Source: an uncultured Erythrobacter sp.
GTDB taxonomy: Bacteria; Pseudomonadota; Alphaproteobacteria; Sphingomonadales; Sphingomonadaceae
Reading direction: 5' to 3'
NCBI RefSeq assembly: GCF_947499705.1
Contig: NZ_CANMPJ010000001.1
Coordinates: 1,771,501-1,835,500 of the forward strand
DNA length: 64,000 nucleotides
A model generated the notes under the pieces. The model saw only the letters and a list, made by a program, of their open reading frames with translations. It was not told where the DNA came from and searched no databases. Positions 16,550-25,277 of this stretch are shown here, piece after piece. How positions within the stretch are numbered: the first letter of the stretch is position 1; each line of letters starts with the position of its first letter. The position numbers were made by a program, and so were the translations under genes.

Positions 16550-17462
16550 TCCCGCCAGCACCGATCGACCTATCTCAAATGGCGAATCTAGGGCGTGGGA
16601 AGACCGCGTTGCCGCCGCGCGCGGTGAAATCACGCCAATTTCGACCATCGGCTGGATGCGGATCTTCTGGCGCAGCCTTGGACTGATTGGCTTGCTGCTG
16701 ATCTTCGTCCCGCTGCACTACATTTACCGCATCTTCGCCTATGGCTCACCCTTCCCGATGCTGTTCCTGCGCTATGCTGGGCGTGTTTCAGGCGCGAAGG
16801 TCAAGATTCACGGCACGCACCTGAAGCGTGACGTATTCTACATCGCCAATCACGTTTCGTGGATCGACATTCTCTCCATGGCGGGCGCCTGCGGCACCGC
16901 ATTCGTCGCAAAGGCGGAGCTGGAGCAATCGCCCGTGGTGGGCTGGCTTGCTTCGCTAAACCGGACGGTCTTCGTGAAACGCGAGCATCGCCTCGGCGTC
17001 GCCGATCAGATCAACCTTTTGAAAGAAGCCCTGGCGGACAATTGGTCGGTCACGGTCTTCCCCGAAGGCACAACAACCGACGGGCAATCTCTGCTGCCGT
17101 TCAAGACCAGCATGCTCAGCGTGCTCGAACCGCCCCCGCCCGGCGTGCTCGTACAGCCTGTATTGCTGGACTACGGTTCTGTCGCCGAATGGATCGGGTG
17201 GATTGGTGACGAAAGCGGGCTGAACAATGCCAGGCGCGTCCTGTCACGCAAGGGGAACTTCACCCTGCACGTTCATTTCCTCGAACCGTTCAGCCCGGAA
17301 GATTTTCGCGGACGCAAGGCCATCGGTGCCGAAGCGCGTCGCAGGATCGAAGAGGCGCTGTGCGAGGCGCTGGGAAAGCCGCTGCGTGACTTCAGTCACG
17401 ATGTCGCGCCTATCCGCTACCAGGCCCCACGTGAACCGGCGATCCCGACCGAAGTCGACTAG
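16542..17462 (+). CDS. plsC: Lysophospholipid acyltransferase (1-acyl-glycerol-3-phosphate acyltransferase, PlsC-like)
   Basis: 306 residues. A membrane segment lies at about 44-66. Motif I NHVSWIDI contains the catalytic HX4D, motif II region is RTVFVKREHR, and motif III is FPEGTTTDGQSLLPFK, all in the correct order for PlsC-family acyltransferases that transfer the second acyl chain to lysophosphatidic acid or modify related lipids. The N-terminal 40 residues are polar and extended. The start overlaps the fur stop, and the stop codon TAG shares the palindrome CTAG with the stop of the convergent LysR gene. Confidence 0.9.
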   Translation: MTDPASTDRPISNGESRAWEDRVAAARGEITPISTIGWMRIFWRSLGLIGLLLIFVPLHYIYRIFAYGSPFPMLFLRYAGRVSGAKVKIHGTHLKRDVFYIANHVSWIDILSMAGACGTAFVAKAELEQSPVVGWLASLNRTVFVKREHRLGVADQINLLKEALADNWSVTVFPEGTTTDGQSLLPFKTSMLSVLEPPPPGVLVQPVLLDYGSVAEWIGWIGDESGLNNARRVLSRKGNFTLHVHFLEPFSPEDFRGRKAIGAEARRRIEEALCEALGKPLRDFSHDVAPIRYQAPREPAIPTEVD

Positions 17463-18343
17463 AGCCCTGCTCTGACCAGCCAATCGTGGAACAGCCGAAC
17501 CGGGCGCGATTCCAGCGCCGTCGGCTTACACACAAACCAATAGCTGTACGGGCTTTCGACCTGCTTGTTCGATAGATCGGTGAGACGGTTATCCTGCGCC
17601 CGCCGCATGTGATCATCATGCATGATCGCGATACCCAGCCCTTGCGCGGCGGCCTCCAGCATCAGCTGGCCGGAATCGTAGTGATCGATCGCCGCCGGAT
17701 CGAGTTCGTCCAGGTCATGCGCCTTCTTCCAGGCGACGAAGCTTTCGGGAAGTTCGTTGTGGATCAGGAAGGTTTGCTTGGGCAGTCCTTCACCTTGCAG
17801 ATCATCCCCCACAGAATTCGCAATCTCTTTACTGCAGATCGCGTGGACGAGATTGTGATCAAGCCGCACCGCGTGCAGCCCCGATGCAGGGCCGCGCGAC
17901 AGAATGATCGCTGCGTCCAGCGTGTCACCTACCCGGTCTTCAAGGTGCGGTCCGGTGTCGATGTCGATATGCAGCAGCGGATGACGTTTGCGCAATTCGC
18001 CGAGCCGCGGGAACAATCGCTGGCTGCCGAACAGCGGCAACACGCCAAGGCGCAGGCGCAGCAGCGAGATATTGTCCGATTGGCTTTCGACGGCGCGGGC
18101 GAGCGATTCCAGATGCGGATTCACCGCCTCGTAGAACGCTTGCCCTTCGTCGGTAAGCTGCATCGATTGCCGTGCGCGCGTGAACAGCTTCTTGCCGACA
18201 AATTCTTCAAGGTTGGTGATCCGCCGCGAAAGCGCGGACGGGCTCAGGCCAATTTCCTCAGCAGCTGCGCGCGCAGATCCGAGGCGAACTGTACGCATGA
18301 AAGCTTCGAGTGCACGAAGCGGTGGTAAACGACGGGTCGGCAT
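17459..18343 (-). CDS. LysR-family transcriptional regulator, GcvA-like
   Basis: 294 residues. The N-terminal winged helix is RRLPPLRALEAFMRTVRLG, AAAEEIGLSPSALSRRITNLEEFVGKKLFTRA, which has the PPL..L..F opening common in GcvA-like LysR proteins. The rest is the periplasmic-binding-like effector domain. ATG at 18343 has GGAGAG upstream and is preferred over the adjacent TTG. It points away from corC and converges on plsC with overlapping stop codons. No divergent target gene is obvious, because the next upstream gene (corC) is on the same strand and ends 94 bases away, so the regulon is not predictable. Confidence 0.88.
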   Translation of the reverse strand: MPTRRLPPLRALEAFMRTVRLGSARAAAEEIGLSPSALSRRITNLEEFVGKKLFTRARQSMQLTDEGQAFYEAVNPHLESLARAVESQSDNISLLRLRLGVLPLFGSQRLFPRLGELRKRHPLLHIDIDTGPHLEDRVGDTLDAAIILSRGPASGLHAVRLDHNLVHAICSKEIANSVGDDLQGEGLPKQTFLIHNELPESFVAWKKAHDLDELDPAAIDHYDSGQLMLEAAAQGLGIAIMHDDHMRRAQDNRLTDLSNKQVESPYSYWFVCKPTALESRPVRLFHDWLVRAGL

Positions 18344-18436
18344 CAAACTCTCCTTGCTTATAAGGAGATACGAATGGCGCGCTGGATGGATGCAAAAAAT
18401 AGAAGAAAGATGTGAATTTTTTTCTCTAGCGTGAGA

Positions 18437-19369
18437 TTATTGCACTTCATTCTCAACAGCGGGAGCGTGAAGGCGCAGCCTGGTGACATGCTTTTCGTCG
18501 CCCGCAGTTACTTCAATCCGCCAACCGCTCGGATGTTCCACAACCGCGCCAACCGGCGGAACTTGCTCAGCCAGAACAAAGGCTAAGCCGCCAAGAGTGT
18601 CGACCGATTCTTCGACCTCTTCGAGCCTTGGATCGACCATTTCGGCGACATCTTCCAGCTCGGCTCGGGCATCACAATCCCACATCCCTTCGCCAATCGG
18701 CACAATCAGCGCCTCGGGCGTTTCGTCATGCTCGTCTTCTATCTCACCGACAATTTCCTCGACGAGGTCTTCAATCGTGATGATCCCGTCGGTCCCGGAA
18801 AATTCATCGAGCACAATCGCCAGATGCACCCGCCGCGAGCGCATATCGGCCAGCACATCGAGCGCCCCGCGCACCTGCGGAACATAAAGCGGTTGCCGCA
18901 TCAAGGTCGTCCAGTCAGCCGGCGGCGGTTTTCCGTTCGCTAGAAACGGAAACACATCCTTGATGTGGATCATCCCGATCACATCATCTAGCGTGCCGCG
19001 ATAGACCGGTAGGCGCGAATGGCCGTTGTCACTGAAGGTCGCGACAAGTTCTTTCCAACTGAGTGCCGCATCGACCGCAATGATCTCGCCGCGCGGCACC
19101 GCGACATCGTCGGCATCGTGCTCGCTGAAGTGCAGCAGATTGCGCAGCATCTGCCGCTCAACGGGCGAAAGATCGCCATTGCCGCCATTGTCTTCGTGTT
19201 GATCGTCGTCGTTCTCGCCCTCGTGTTCGTCGATCGCTTCTTCAAGCTGCGCACGCAGCGAGCGATCGCCGTCACCGGCACCGACTAGTTTTTTGAGAGC
19301 ATGACCCAAGGTGGACCAAGGGCCGCTGCTACTCTCCGCGTCTCCGGCGGGGGATTGGGAATCGGGCAT
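18437..19369 (-). CDS. corC: CorC/HlyC-type CBS-domain protein (short form)
   Basis: 310 residues without a DUF21 membrane domain. After an acidic low-complexity segment (about 45-65, EHEGENDDDQHEDNG) come two CBS domains (ADDVAVPRGEIIAVDA to about 215) and the C-terminal transporter-associated CorC_HlyC domain (WDCDARAELEDVAEMV onward to GWRIEV). CorC is linked to magnesium and cobalt efflux and to nucleotide binding through the CBS pair. It is the last gene of the phoH-(WG)-ybeY-corC series, 30 bases after ybeY. AAGGAG lies 26 bases upstream of the chosen ATG, rather far, so the exact start is uncertain. Confidence 0.9.
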   Translation of the reverse strand: MPDSQSPAGDAESSSGPWSTLGHALKKLVGAGDGDRSLRAQLEEAIDEHEGENDDDQHEDNGGNGDLSPVERQMLRNLLHFSEHDADDVAVPRGEIIAVDAALSWKELVATFSDNGHSRLPVYRGTLDDVIGMIHIKDVFPFLANGKPPPADWTTLMRQPLYVPQVRGALDVLADMRSRRVHLAIVLDEFSGTDGIITIEDLVEEIVGEIEDEHDETPEALIVPIGEGMWDCDARAELEDVAEMVDPRLEEVEESVDTLGGLAFVLAEQVPPVGAVVEHPSGWRIEVTAGDEKHVTRLRLHAPAVENEVQ

Positions 19370-19399
19370 CGTCAGTTTCGGGCCCAGCCCGGTTTCTCC

Positions 19400-19888
19400 T
19401 TAAACCTCACGGTCCCCATATGGGTCAGCGATACCCATTTTTGCAAGAGCGCGCGTTTCCAGAGCCTCCATTGCTTCGGCTTCTGCGTCGGAATGGACGT
19501 GGTCGTAGCCAGCCAGATGGAGCAGCCCGTGGATGATGAGATGGGCAGCATGGTGTTCAAGCGAGATGCCCTTTTCCTCGGCCTCCCGAGCGCAGGTCTC
19601 ATAGGCAAGCGCAATATCCCCAAACATGACCGGAGGACCTTCAGGAGCGAGTTCAAGCAAATCGTCGCGTGTGAGCATGGGAAAACTCAGGACATTGGTC
19701 GGCTTGTCGCGCTGGCGCCACTCGCGGTTGAGTGTGTGAACCTCTGCGTCGGTGGTGAAGAGGATGCTAGTTTGGAGGCGAGGATTTGCAAGTTCGGCAG
19801 CGGCATGGGTGGCAGAGGTGGAAACGCGCTCAACCAGCGCTTCCCATTGGCCGCTAGGCCAGCCTTCGATGTCGAGTTCAATTTCCAC
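19400..19888 (-). CDS. ybeY: Endoribonuclease YbeY (rRNA maturation and 70S quality control)
   Basis: 162 residues. The metal-binding signature HGLLHLAGYDH (HxxxHxxxxxH) is near residue 120, preceded by RQRDKPTNVLSFP and GDIALAYETC, all diagnostic of YbeY. YbeY is a zinc metalloprotein needed for 16S rRNA 3' end maturation and ribosome quality control. It stands between the WG-repeat gene and corC on the minus strand; in most relatives phoH directly precedes it. Confidence 0.96.
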   Translation of the reverse strand: MEIELDIEGWPSGQWEALVERVSTSATHAAAELANPRLQTSILFTTDAEVHTLNREWRQRDKPTNVLSFPMLTRDDLLELAPEGPPVMFGDIALAYETCAREAEEKGISLEHHAAHLIIHGLLHLAGYDHVHSDAEAEAMEALETRALAKMGIADPYGDREV

Positions 19889-19937
19889 TGGCTAGCACTC
19901 TAGTTTGCACTCACTGGCGACCTTAATGGGCTGATCG

Positions 19938-21791
19938 TCAGCGCGGACGTCGCGAGCTTGGGATCACGACGGCGCCGGGTCTTTGGTTTGGCTTACACCG
20001 GTCAATCTCGGGCTTTACAACACACGGATAGGTCACCCACTCACCATCCTTGCGCAATTGCAGCGCGAGAGGCCGGGCCTCTGCATAGGCAAACGGAACG
20101 ACGACTTCGCCGGTGTCATGGCGAACCATGCCATAAAGGCCGTCCTTCTTCGCAATCATAAGCGGCAGGTCCTCCCTCGTTTCCGGGTCCCGGACCTCTC
20201 TGAAGCGCGAAATCTGATCTAGGGTGAAATCCGCGATCACGGTTTGGCCCGTGTCGATAAGTCCCCATTTGCCGTCCTTGCGCGCCCACAGCCGTCCCTT
20301 TCGCACAAGCTGGAGGTTTTCGTAGGCAAAAGGAATGATCGTGCGCCCCGCCTCATCCAAAAGGCCAAAGCGCTGTCCTTTCTGAGACCATCCCTCAACC
20401 GGCTTGGCTGCTGGCAGATAGCCCTCACTGAACTGATGAATCTGCGAATATTCGGCAGGTATGACAAATTTGCCGGACGAATCGATCACTCCGAAACGGC
20501 CATCCATGTCACTGACCGTAATGTAGGCTTTCTCGACCGACGGCGCGTAGTGAACATTCCATCCCTCGGGGCTGATCTGTTGCCCGTCATAATCAAAATA
20601 GGCCGTTTCCTTGTCGGACGTTGCATAGATCAGGCTGTGTTTTCCATGGGGCCAAAGTGAATCGAACTTCGCCGGAATGAGCGCATTCCCGCTTTGATCG
20701 ATCAGTGACTCCGCGTCGCCAGCTTTGACGATGAACTTGTTTCCAGAGAGGCGGATGACGCGCGAATAGTTCCCGCCAAATGCCGGGGTCATGTCGCGGG
20801 TGAGGAAACGATGCACACCGTCGTTCTCAACAACGATCAGATTTGCGTCTTCGATAAAGTCGAGATCTTCGTAGCGCTCGCCCAGAAACGCGCGGCTTGC
20901 AGTGTCGTAGACTTGATAGCGTTCCTCGCCGTCAAACACTGACACGCGACCTTCACCCTTGTGCACGATGCTGTTGTACTCGACCGGCAAAATGGGTTTT
21001 CCATCGAGCGAGAACAGACCGTCCAAGCCATCCTCGGTCCGCGCGATGAAACCACCATCGATGAGTTCGACCTGATCGTAGATGGGAGGGATAATGATGT
21101 CCCCGTTGGCGCGTATGATACCTTCAAGGAACACTTCTTCAGGCGTACTGAACGTGTAGAGGGTGTCGCTCTCGCGTAGTGGAGACACCGACCGGTATTT
21201 GCCAATATGTTTTCGCCAACCGCGCGGAACGCGCACGTTGCGCGTGTTGATCTGCGCCGTCGCATCAAGAAAAGCCCGGGCAGCCGCCATCGATGAAGGG
21301 GTGGATTCAAACCAGACCGGCACCCCGTCGATCTTGCGCAGCGAGTTGGCCTTGATGCGCCGGCGTTCGTCGTTTGAAACAAGGACCTGCGCACGCTTCT
21401 TTGCGTAGACAGGCAAGGTAGCGCTATCCTTCGCTGGCTTCGGCAGTCTCTTGAGACCCGGCCGGGGGGTCGCGACGATGGCCAAGGGTTCGCGATTGTC
21501 ATCGTAGACGACAGTGCATTTCAAAGGCGCAAACGTGTACGGACGCGCAAACGGATCATCGCTTGCCTCGCCATACCGTTTCACAATGTTTTCAATACTG
21601 AAAAGCTGACGCACGGCTTCTTCGCATGAGGCAAAAGAAGCTCTGCTTATTGACTCGTCCAGCTGCAACTGAGCACGCAGTTGCTCTATATTGTTCGATC
21701 CATTCTGCGCTTTCTCATCCGCAGCAGCGGGAGTGCCCATAACCGGCAAAAGCACGGCAGTGACCGTCAACGCGATGACGCGCAAATTCAT
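19938..21791 (-). CDS. Secreted WG-repeat protein
   Basis: 617 residues with a Sec signal peptide (LRVIALTVTAVLLPVMGTPAAAD). From about residue 230 there are at least six degenerate WG repeats of about 30-45 residues: GLFSLDGKPILPVEYNSI, FGVIDSSGKFVIPAEYSQI, FGLLDEAGRTIIPFAYENL and KWGLIDTGQTVI are the clearest, each with G(L/V)(I/F)D..G..IIP..Y. WG repeats are thought to fold as beta-propeller-like or WD-like modules of unknown function. The N-terminal 200 residues contain a region with paired cysteines but no known domain. It interrupts the usual phoH-ybeY order and its base composition is somewhat more AT-rich than its neighbours, suggesting later insertion. Confidence 0.82.
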   Translation of the reverse strand: MNLRVIALTVTAVLLPVMGTPAAADEKAQNGSNNIEQLRAQLQLDESISRASFASCEEAVRQLFSIENIVKRYGEASDDPFARPYTFAPLKCTVVYDDNREPLAIVATPRPGLKRLPKPAKDSATLPVYAKKRAQVLVSNDERRRIKANSLRKIDGVPVWFESTPSSMAAARAFLDATAQINTRNVRVPRGWRKHIGKYRSVSPLRESDTLYTFSTPEEVFLEGIIRANGDIIIPPIYDQVELIDGGFIARTEDGLDGLFSLDGKPILPVEYNSIVHKGEGRVSVFDGEERYQVYDTASRAFLGERYEDLDFIEDANLIVVENDGVHRFLTRDMTPAFGGNYSRVIRLSGNKFIVKAGDAESLIDQSGNALIPAKFDSLWPHGKHSLIYATSDKETAYFDYDGQQISPEGWNVHYAPSVEKAYITVSDMDGRFGVIDSSGKFVIPAEYSQIHQFSEGYLPAAKPVEGWSQKGQRFGLLDEAGRTIIPFAYENLQLVRKGRLWARKDGKWGLIDTGQTVIADFTLDQISRFREVRDPETREDLPLMIAKKDGLYGMVRHDTGEVVVPFAYAEARPLALQLRKDGEWVTYPCVVKPEIDRCKPNQRPGAVVIPSSRRPR

Positions 21792-21857
21792 AACGAAATC
21801 GCCTTAAGTTCAAAGAGTTGAGGCCTTGGAAAAGACCATAAGAAGAGCAATGAACGC

Positions 21858-22889
21858 TTAAGATCCCTCACCCTCATAGGCCTCAACGATCCGCCCCACA
21901 ATCGGGTGGCGCACCACATCGGCGGCGGTGAAGCGGATCGTGCCAAAGCCGTCCACATCCTCCAGCTTGCCGACCGCATCGGCCAGTCCGCTCATCCGGT
22001 CGCCACCGGGGATATCGACTTGACGCGGGTCACCGCAGATCACCATCCGGCTGTTCTGGCCGAATCTGGTGAGGAACATCTTCATCTGCTCACGCGTCGT
22101 ATTTTGCGCTTCGTCGAGGATCACAAAAGCGTCCGCCAGTGTCCGCCCGCGCATGAAGGCGATCGGCGCGATCTCAATCTCGCCGCTTTCGATCCGGCGC
22201 TCCACCTGTTCGGGCGGCATGCAATCATACAGCGCATCGTAGAGCGGCCGCAGATAGGGATCGACCTTGTCCTTCATATCGCCGGGCAGGAAGCCGAGCT
22301 TCTCGCCCGCCTCCACCGCAGGGCGCGACAGGATCAGGCGCTGCACGCTACCGGTGATCAACTGGCTGACCGCCTGAGCGACCGCGAGATAGGTCTTGCC
22401 AGTACCCGCCGGGCCGAGCGCGAAGATGATGTCGTCGCGCGCCAGACTGCGCATGTAGGTGACCTGCGTTGCGCTGCGCGGCACAATCGTTTTGCGCCGC
22501 GTGCGGATCATGATCGGCGGGGAATCCTTCTCGCCCGAAATGATCCCCTCCAGCGTCGGCTCGTTCGACATGGCAATCAGCGCCTCAATCGCGCCCGCAT
22601 CGAGATCCTGCCCCAATGCCAGGCGATCATACATGGTGTTCAGCGTCTCACGGGCCCGCGCGACATTGTCCTCAGGCCCTTCGATCACGATCTTGTCACC
22701 GCGCGCGTGGATCATCACCGAAAGACGGTTCTCGACCTGCACCAGATTGGCATCGAACTGCCCGAATAGCGGTCCCAAAAGCGACTGATCTTCGAAGCTG
22801 ATCTCAACGCTGGCGCGGCGGGATTCGCGAATGGGGGTGGGATCGGGTGAGATCACCGGATCGGCTGCGCGGGTTGGTCTGCGGCCCAT
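21858..22889 (-). CDS. phoH: PhoH family ATPase/ribonuclease-associated protein
   Basis: 343 residues from the ATG of MGRRPTRAADP. Walker A is FALGPAGTGKTYLAV (around 145), Walker B VILDEAQNTTREQMK (around 245), and the segment GEKLGFLPGDMKDKVDPYLRPL is the PhoH signature. The N-terminal 100 residues hold a KH-like region (GDKIVIEGPEDNVARA) typical of the longer PhoH/YbeZ type that works with YbeY in RNA processing. AAAGGA precedes the start. It lies upstream of the WG gene by 66 bases on the same strand. Confidence 0.95.
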   Translation of the reverse strand: MGRRPTRAADPVISPDPTPIRESRRASVEISFEDQSLLGPLFGQFDANLVQVENRLSVMIHARGDKIVIEGPEDNVARARETLNTMYDRLALGQDLDAGAIEALIAMSNEPTLEGIISGEKDSPPIMIRTRRKTIVPRSATQVTYMRSLARDDIIFALGPAGTGKTYLAVAQAVSQLITGSVQRLILSRPAVEAGEKLGFLPGDMKDKVDPYLRPLYDALYDCMPPEQVERRIESGEIEIAPIAFMRGRTLADAFVILDEAQNTTREQMKMFLTRFGQNSRMVICGDPRQVDIPGGDRMSGLADAVGKLEDVDGFGTIRFTAADVVRHPIVGRIVEAYEGEGS

Positions 22890-23011
22890 AAGGTCCTTTG
22901 CTGTTGGCCAATTGCCTGAGTCGGAAAGGTAAGCAGCCCTTGGCGCAAAGCAAGCTAGGGGCACCCACGCAGCGGTGGAAAGTCATGCGGCTGAAACACC
23001 GCAAAAGTACG

Positions 23012-23590
23012 TCAGACTGCGTCGCCTGCCACCGGATCGCCTTCGCGGCGATCGAAGACGTACTCCTGATAATCGCCGTCTTTCAACACGTAGAACAGCA
23101 TCAATTGCTTGTGCGATTTGGCTTTCAATTCTTCGCGCCAATGCGACACATCGCGGCCCAGATAGATGATGCCATCGCCGGGTTTGAGATCCGCGACCAC
23201 TTCGTTGCCGCCGAAGTCTTCGACCATGATCGGCCAGTTTTGACCCGCGGGGTCGGAGGCGATGGATATCGACACCGCAATCTCGCTCGCCTTGCGATCC
23301 GTGTGAGGCACAAGGTCGGCGCCTTCGTAATAGACCCGCCAATAGGCATAGGCGCGCAACAGGTCGCGCCCGACCGCTTCTTCGATCCGCGCTTGGCATT
23401 GCTTGAGGATCAGCTCGCCGAGCACTGGAGAATACTCGTCTTCGGCCTTCTTGATGTAGCGGGCGCCGCGATCCTTGATCAGGCCATTGGCCTTGGACAG
23501 GTCCATCGCAGTCGACACGAAACCGACCAATGAAGGATCAATCAGATCCTCGATAATTGCATATCCGCGGTCCCAGAAAGTCTGTGTCAT
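23012..23590 (-). CDS. 2OG-Fe(II) oxygenase-like protein, paralogue A
   Basis: 192 residues starting MTQTFWDRGY. The double-stranded beta-helix core shows HTD (His96, Asp98) in LVPHTDRKASEIAVSISI, a distal His150 in DVSHWREEL, and Lys161 in KQLMLFYVLKDG, a possible 2-oxoglutarate anchor. These fit an Fe(II)/2OG site. A hand alignment with the gene at 24691-25269 needs no gaps and gives about 95 of 192 identical positions; all four residues are conserved at identical positions. It lies upstream of phoH by 122 bases on the same strand. Substrate unknown: hydroxylation of a small molecule or of a protein is equally possible. Confidence 0.7.
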   Translation of the reverse strand: MTQTFWDRGYAIIEDLIDPSLVGFVSTAMDLSKANGLIKDRGARYIKKAEDEYSPVLGELILKQCQARIEEAVGRDLLRAYAYWRVYYEGADLVPHTDRKASEIAVSISIASDPAGQNWPIMVEDFGGNEVVADLKPGDGIIYLGRDVSHWREELKAKSHKQLMLFYVLKDGDYQEYVFDRREGDPVAGDAV

Positions 23591-23768
23591 TACGCCCCGT
23601 CGTTTCAGGCCATCGCCTCGCCTCTCTCCTAGCCGCCCTTGCTGCAATCGCAAGATCGCTAAGGAACCATTGGTATCTGAAGGGCATTGCATGGTCAGCG
23701 ACAGTTCATGAAATCCGAGCCAGATTTCAACCGATTGTGTCCGGTCGTGCGCAGAAGGTGGGAAAGCG

Positions 23769-24677
23769 ATGGTATCCAGTCATATTCTTGGTCTCGTCTC
23801 CGCGCTGCTTGCGGTGCAACCGGCGGCCGCCTCCGAACCGCCCGAGCAAGAGATACAGGAGCCCGCCGAACAGGCAGCGCGTGACGAAATAATCGTCACC
23901 GCTCCGCCAGCTGAAGCGGAGCGTCGCACGCAGATCCGCCGGATGGCCCGCGAAGTGGTTCGCAAGCCGCGCCAGGGCTATCCGATTGCCCGGTTCTTCC
24001 TCCCGGTTTGTCCCAAAGTTGTCGGCCTCTCGCCTGTTGACGCAGAAACGATGGAATTTCGGATCAGGGAAAACGCCCGCAAGTATGGTCCTGGGGAACG
24101 GCATGGAAAAAACTGCGAACCAAATCTGAAAGTCGTCTTTCTGGCAGAGAGCGTCGGCCCCGCTAGTACCTGGCTCGACTTCGATTCTGAATCGATCAAC
24201 CACCTGCTCAGTTATCAAAAGCTGCGTGTTATCAATGAAGAAGGCCCGGTTCGGGCGTGGAATGTCACCGCACTGCGCGACTCCGACGGCCGCCCGCTCG
24301 AAGCGCTCGCCGGTCTCAACAATGTCCGAATGAACAGCCGGCTGACCCACCCCGTCACCAGCGAGATCACCGCCGCGATGATGCTGATCGAATTCGAAGC
24401 AGCGAAGAGCAAGACCTTGATGCAACTGGCCGACTACGCGTCTATGCGGGCCTTTGTGGGCACGCAGAGCGTCGACGGCAACAGCACCATTCCAATCGAC
24501 ACGATACTGACCTTGTTCGGCGATCCAAGCGCGCCCGGCGAGTTAACCGAATTTGATCGCGCTTTGGTCGCGAAGCTCTACACCATGCCGCGCAACGCGT
24601 CTTCCGCGCGCATTTTCGGTGCCGTTTCTTCACGGGCGATCAGTCTCGAGAATGCCGCCTCCGGAGGCAGCGAATAA
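23769..24677 (+). CDS. Secreted protein of unknown function
   Basis: 302 residues. The N-terminal hydrophobic segment (SSHILGLVSALLAVQPAAASE) is a Sec signal peptide. A short acidic stretch and DEIIVTAP follow, then a basic helix (ERRTQIRRMAREVVRKPRQ). Two cysteines (VCPKV and KNCEPN) could form a disulfide. I see no catalytic motif. It lies on the opposite strand between the two paralogous 2OG-oxygenase-like genes, in the space between miaB and phoH. It is divergent from paralogue A, starting 178 bases from its ATG, and converges with paralogue B with 13 bases between stops. The family is not recognised. Confidence 0.75.
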   Translation: MVSSHILGLVSALLAVQPAAASEPPEQEIQEPAEQAARDEIIVTAPPAEAERRTQIRRMAREVVRKPRQGYPIARFFLPVCPKVVGLSPVDAETMEFRIRENARKYGPGERHGKNCEPNLKVVFLAESVGPASTWLDFDSESINHLLSYQKLRVINEEGPVRAWNVTALRDSDGRPLEALAGLNNVRMNSRLTHPVTSEITAAMMLIEFEAAKSKTLMQLADYASMRAFVGTQSVDGNSTIPIDTILTLFGDPSAPGELTEFDRALVAKLYTMPRNASSARIFGAVSSRAISLENAASGGSE

Positions 24678-24690
24678 AGCAAGAACTGCC

Positions 24691-25269
24691 TTAGACCGGG
24701 TCGCGCGTTAGCGGATCACCATCCCGACCATCATAGAAAAGTTCGGTGAATTCGCCGTCTTTCAAAACGTAGAACAGCATCAGCTGCTTTTGTGATCCGG
24801 ACTCCAGCTTCTCACGCCAATGCGGGATTTCGTGCCCGCGATACACGATCCCCGAACCCGGCTGCAGCACCACCGTTTGCTCGTTGCCTTCCGCGTCTTG
24901 CAGCTTGATCGGCCAGATGTCATCGGCGGGATCGGCCTCGATTGTGATCGTGACCGCGATCTCGCTTCCGGGGCGGTCCTTGTGTTTGAGCAATTCCGCG
25001 CCCGGTTTGTAAATCCGCCAATGCGCGTAGGATTCGACCAATTCCCGCCCCAGGACTTTTTCGATGGCAGGGCGGCAATGGCGCAGCAGCAATTCTCCCA
25101 CGACCGGGCCGTACTCATCCTCTCCCCCATGGACATAGCCGCTGTCACGCGTGCGCATCACGCCTTGGCCGAACGCAACATCCATCGCCTTTGATGACAT
25201 CGCGATATGCGCAGGCTCGATCAGGTTTTCGACAATCTCGTAACCAAGGTCCCAGAAGCGCGACATCAC
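24691..25269 (-). CDS. 2OG-Fe(II) oxygenase-like protein, paralogue B
   Basis: 192 residues if the GTG start at 25269 is used; the adjacent ATG is one codon inside. GTG is preferred because AGGA lies six bases upstream and the length then matches paralogue A exactly. The predicted iron ligands are His96, Asp98 (LLKHKDRPGSEIAVTITI) and His150 (EIPHWREKL), with Lys161 in the shared KQLMLFYVLKDG block. It begins nine bases downstream of miaB and is likely co-transcribed with it. Differences from A cluster in residues 20-50, the place where substrate specificity could lie. Confidence 0.7.
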   Translation of the reverse strand: MMSRFWDLGYEIVENLIEPAHIAMSSKAMDVAFGQGVMRTRDSGYVHGGEDEYGPVVGELLLRHCRPAIEKVLGRELVESYAHWRIYKPGAELLKHKDRPGSEIAVTITIEADPADDIWPIKLQDAEGNEQTVVLQPGSGIVYRGHEIPHWREKLESGSQKQLMLFYVLKDGEFTELFYDGRDGDPLTRDPV

Positions 25270-25277
25270 ATGCGGTC

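Noticed and set aside
17459..17462. Shared CTAG between plsC and LysR stop codons as a regulatory signal
   Set aside because: CTAG is its own reverse complement, and convergent genes often overlap at it; it has no further structure around it.
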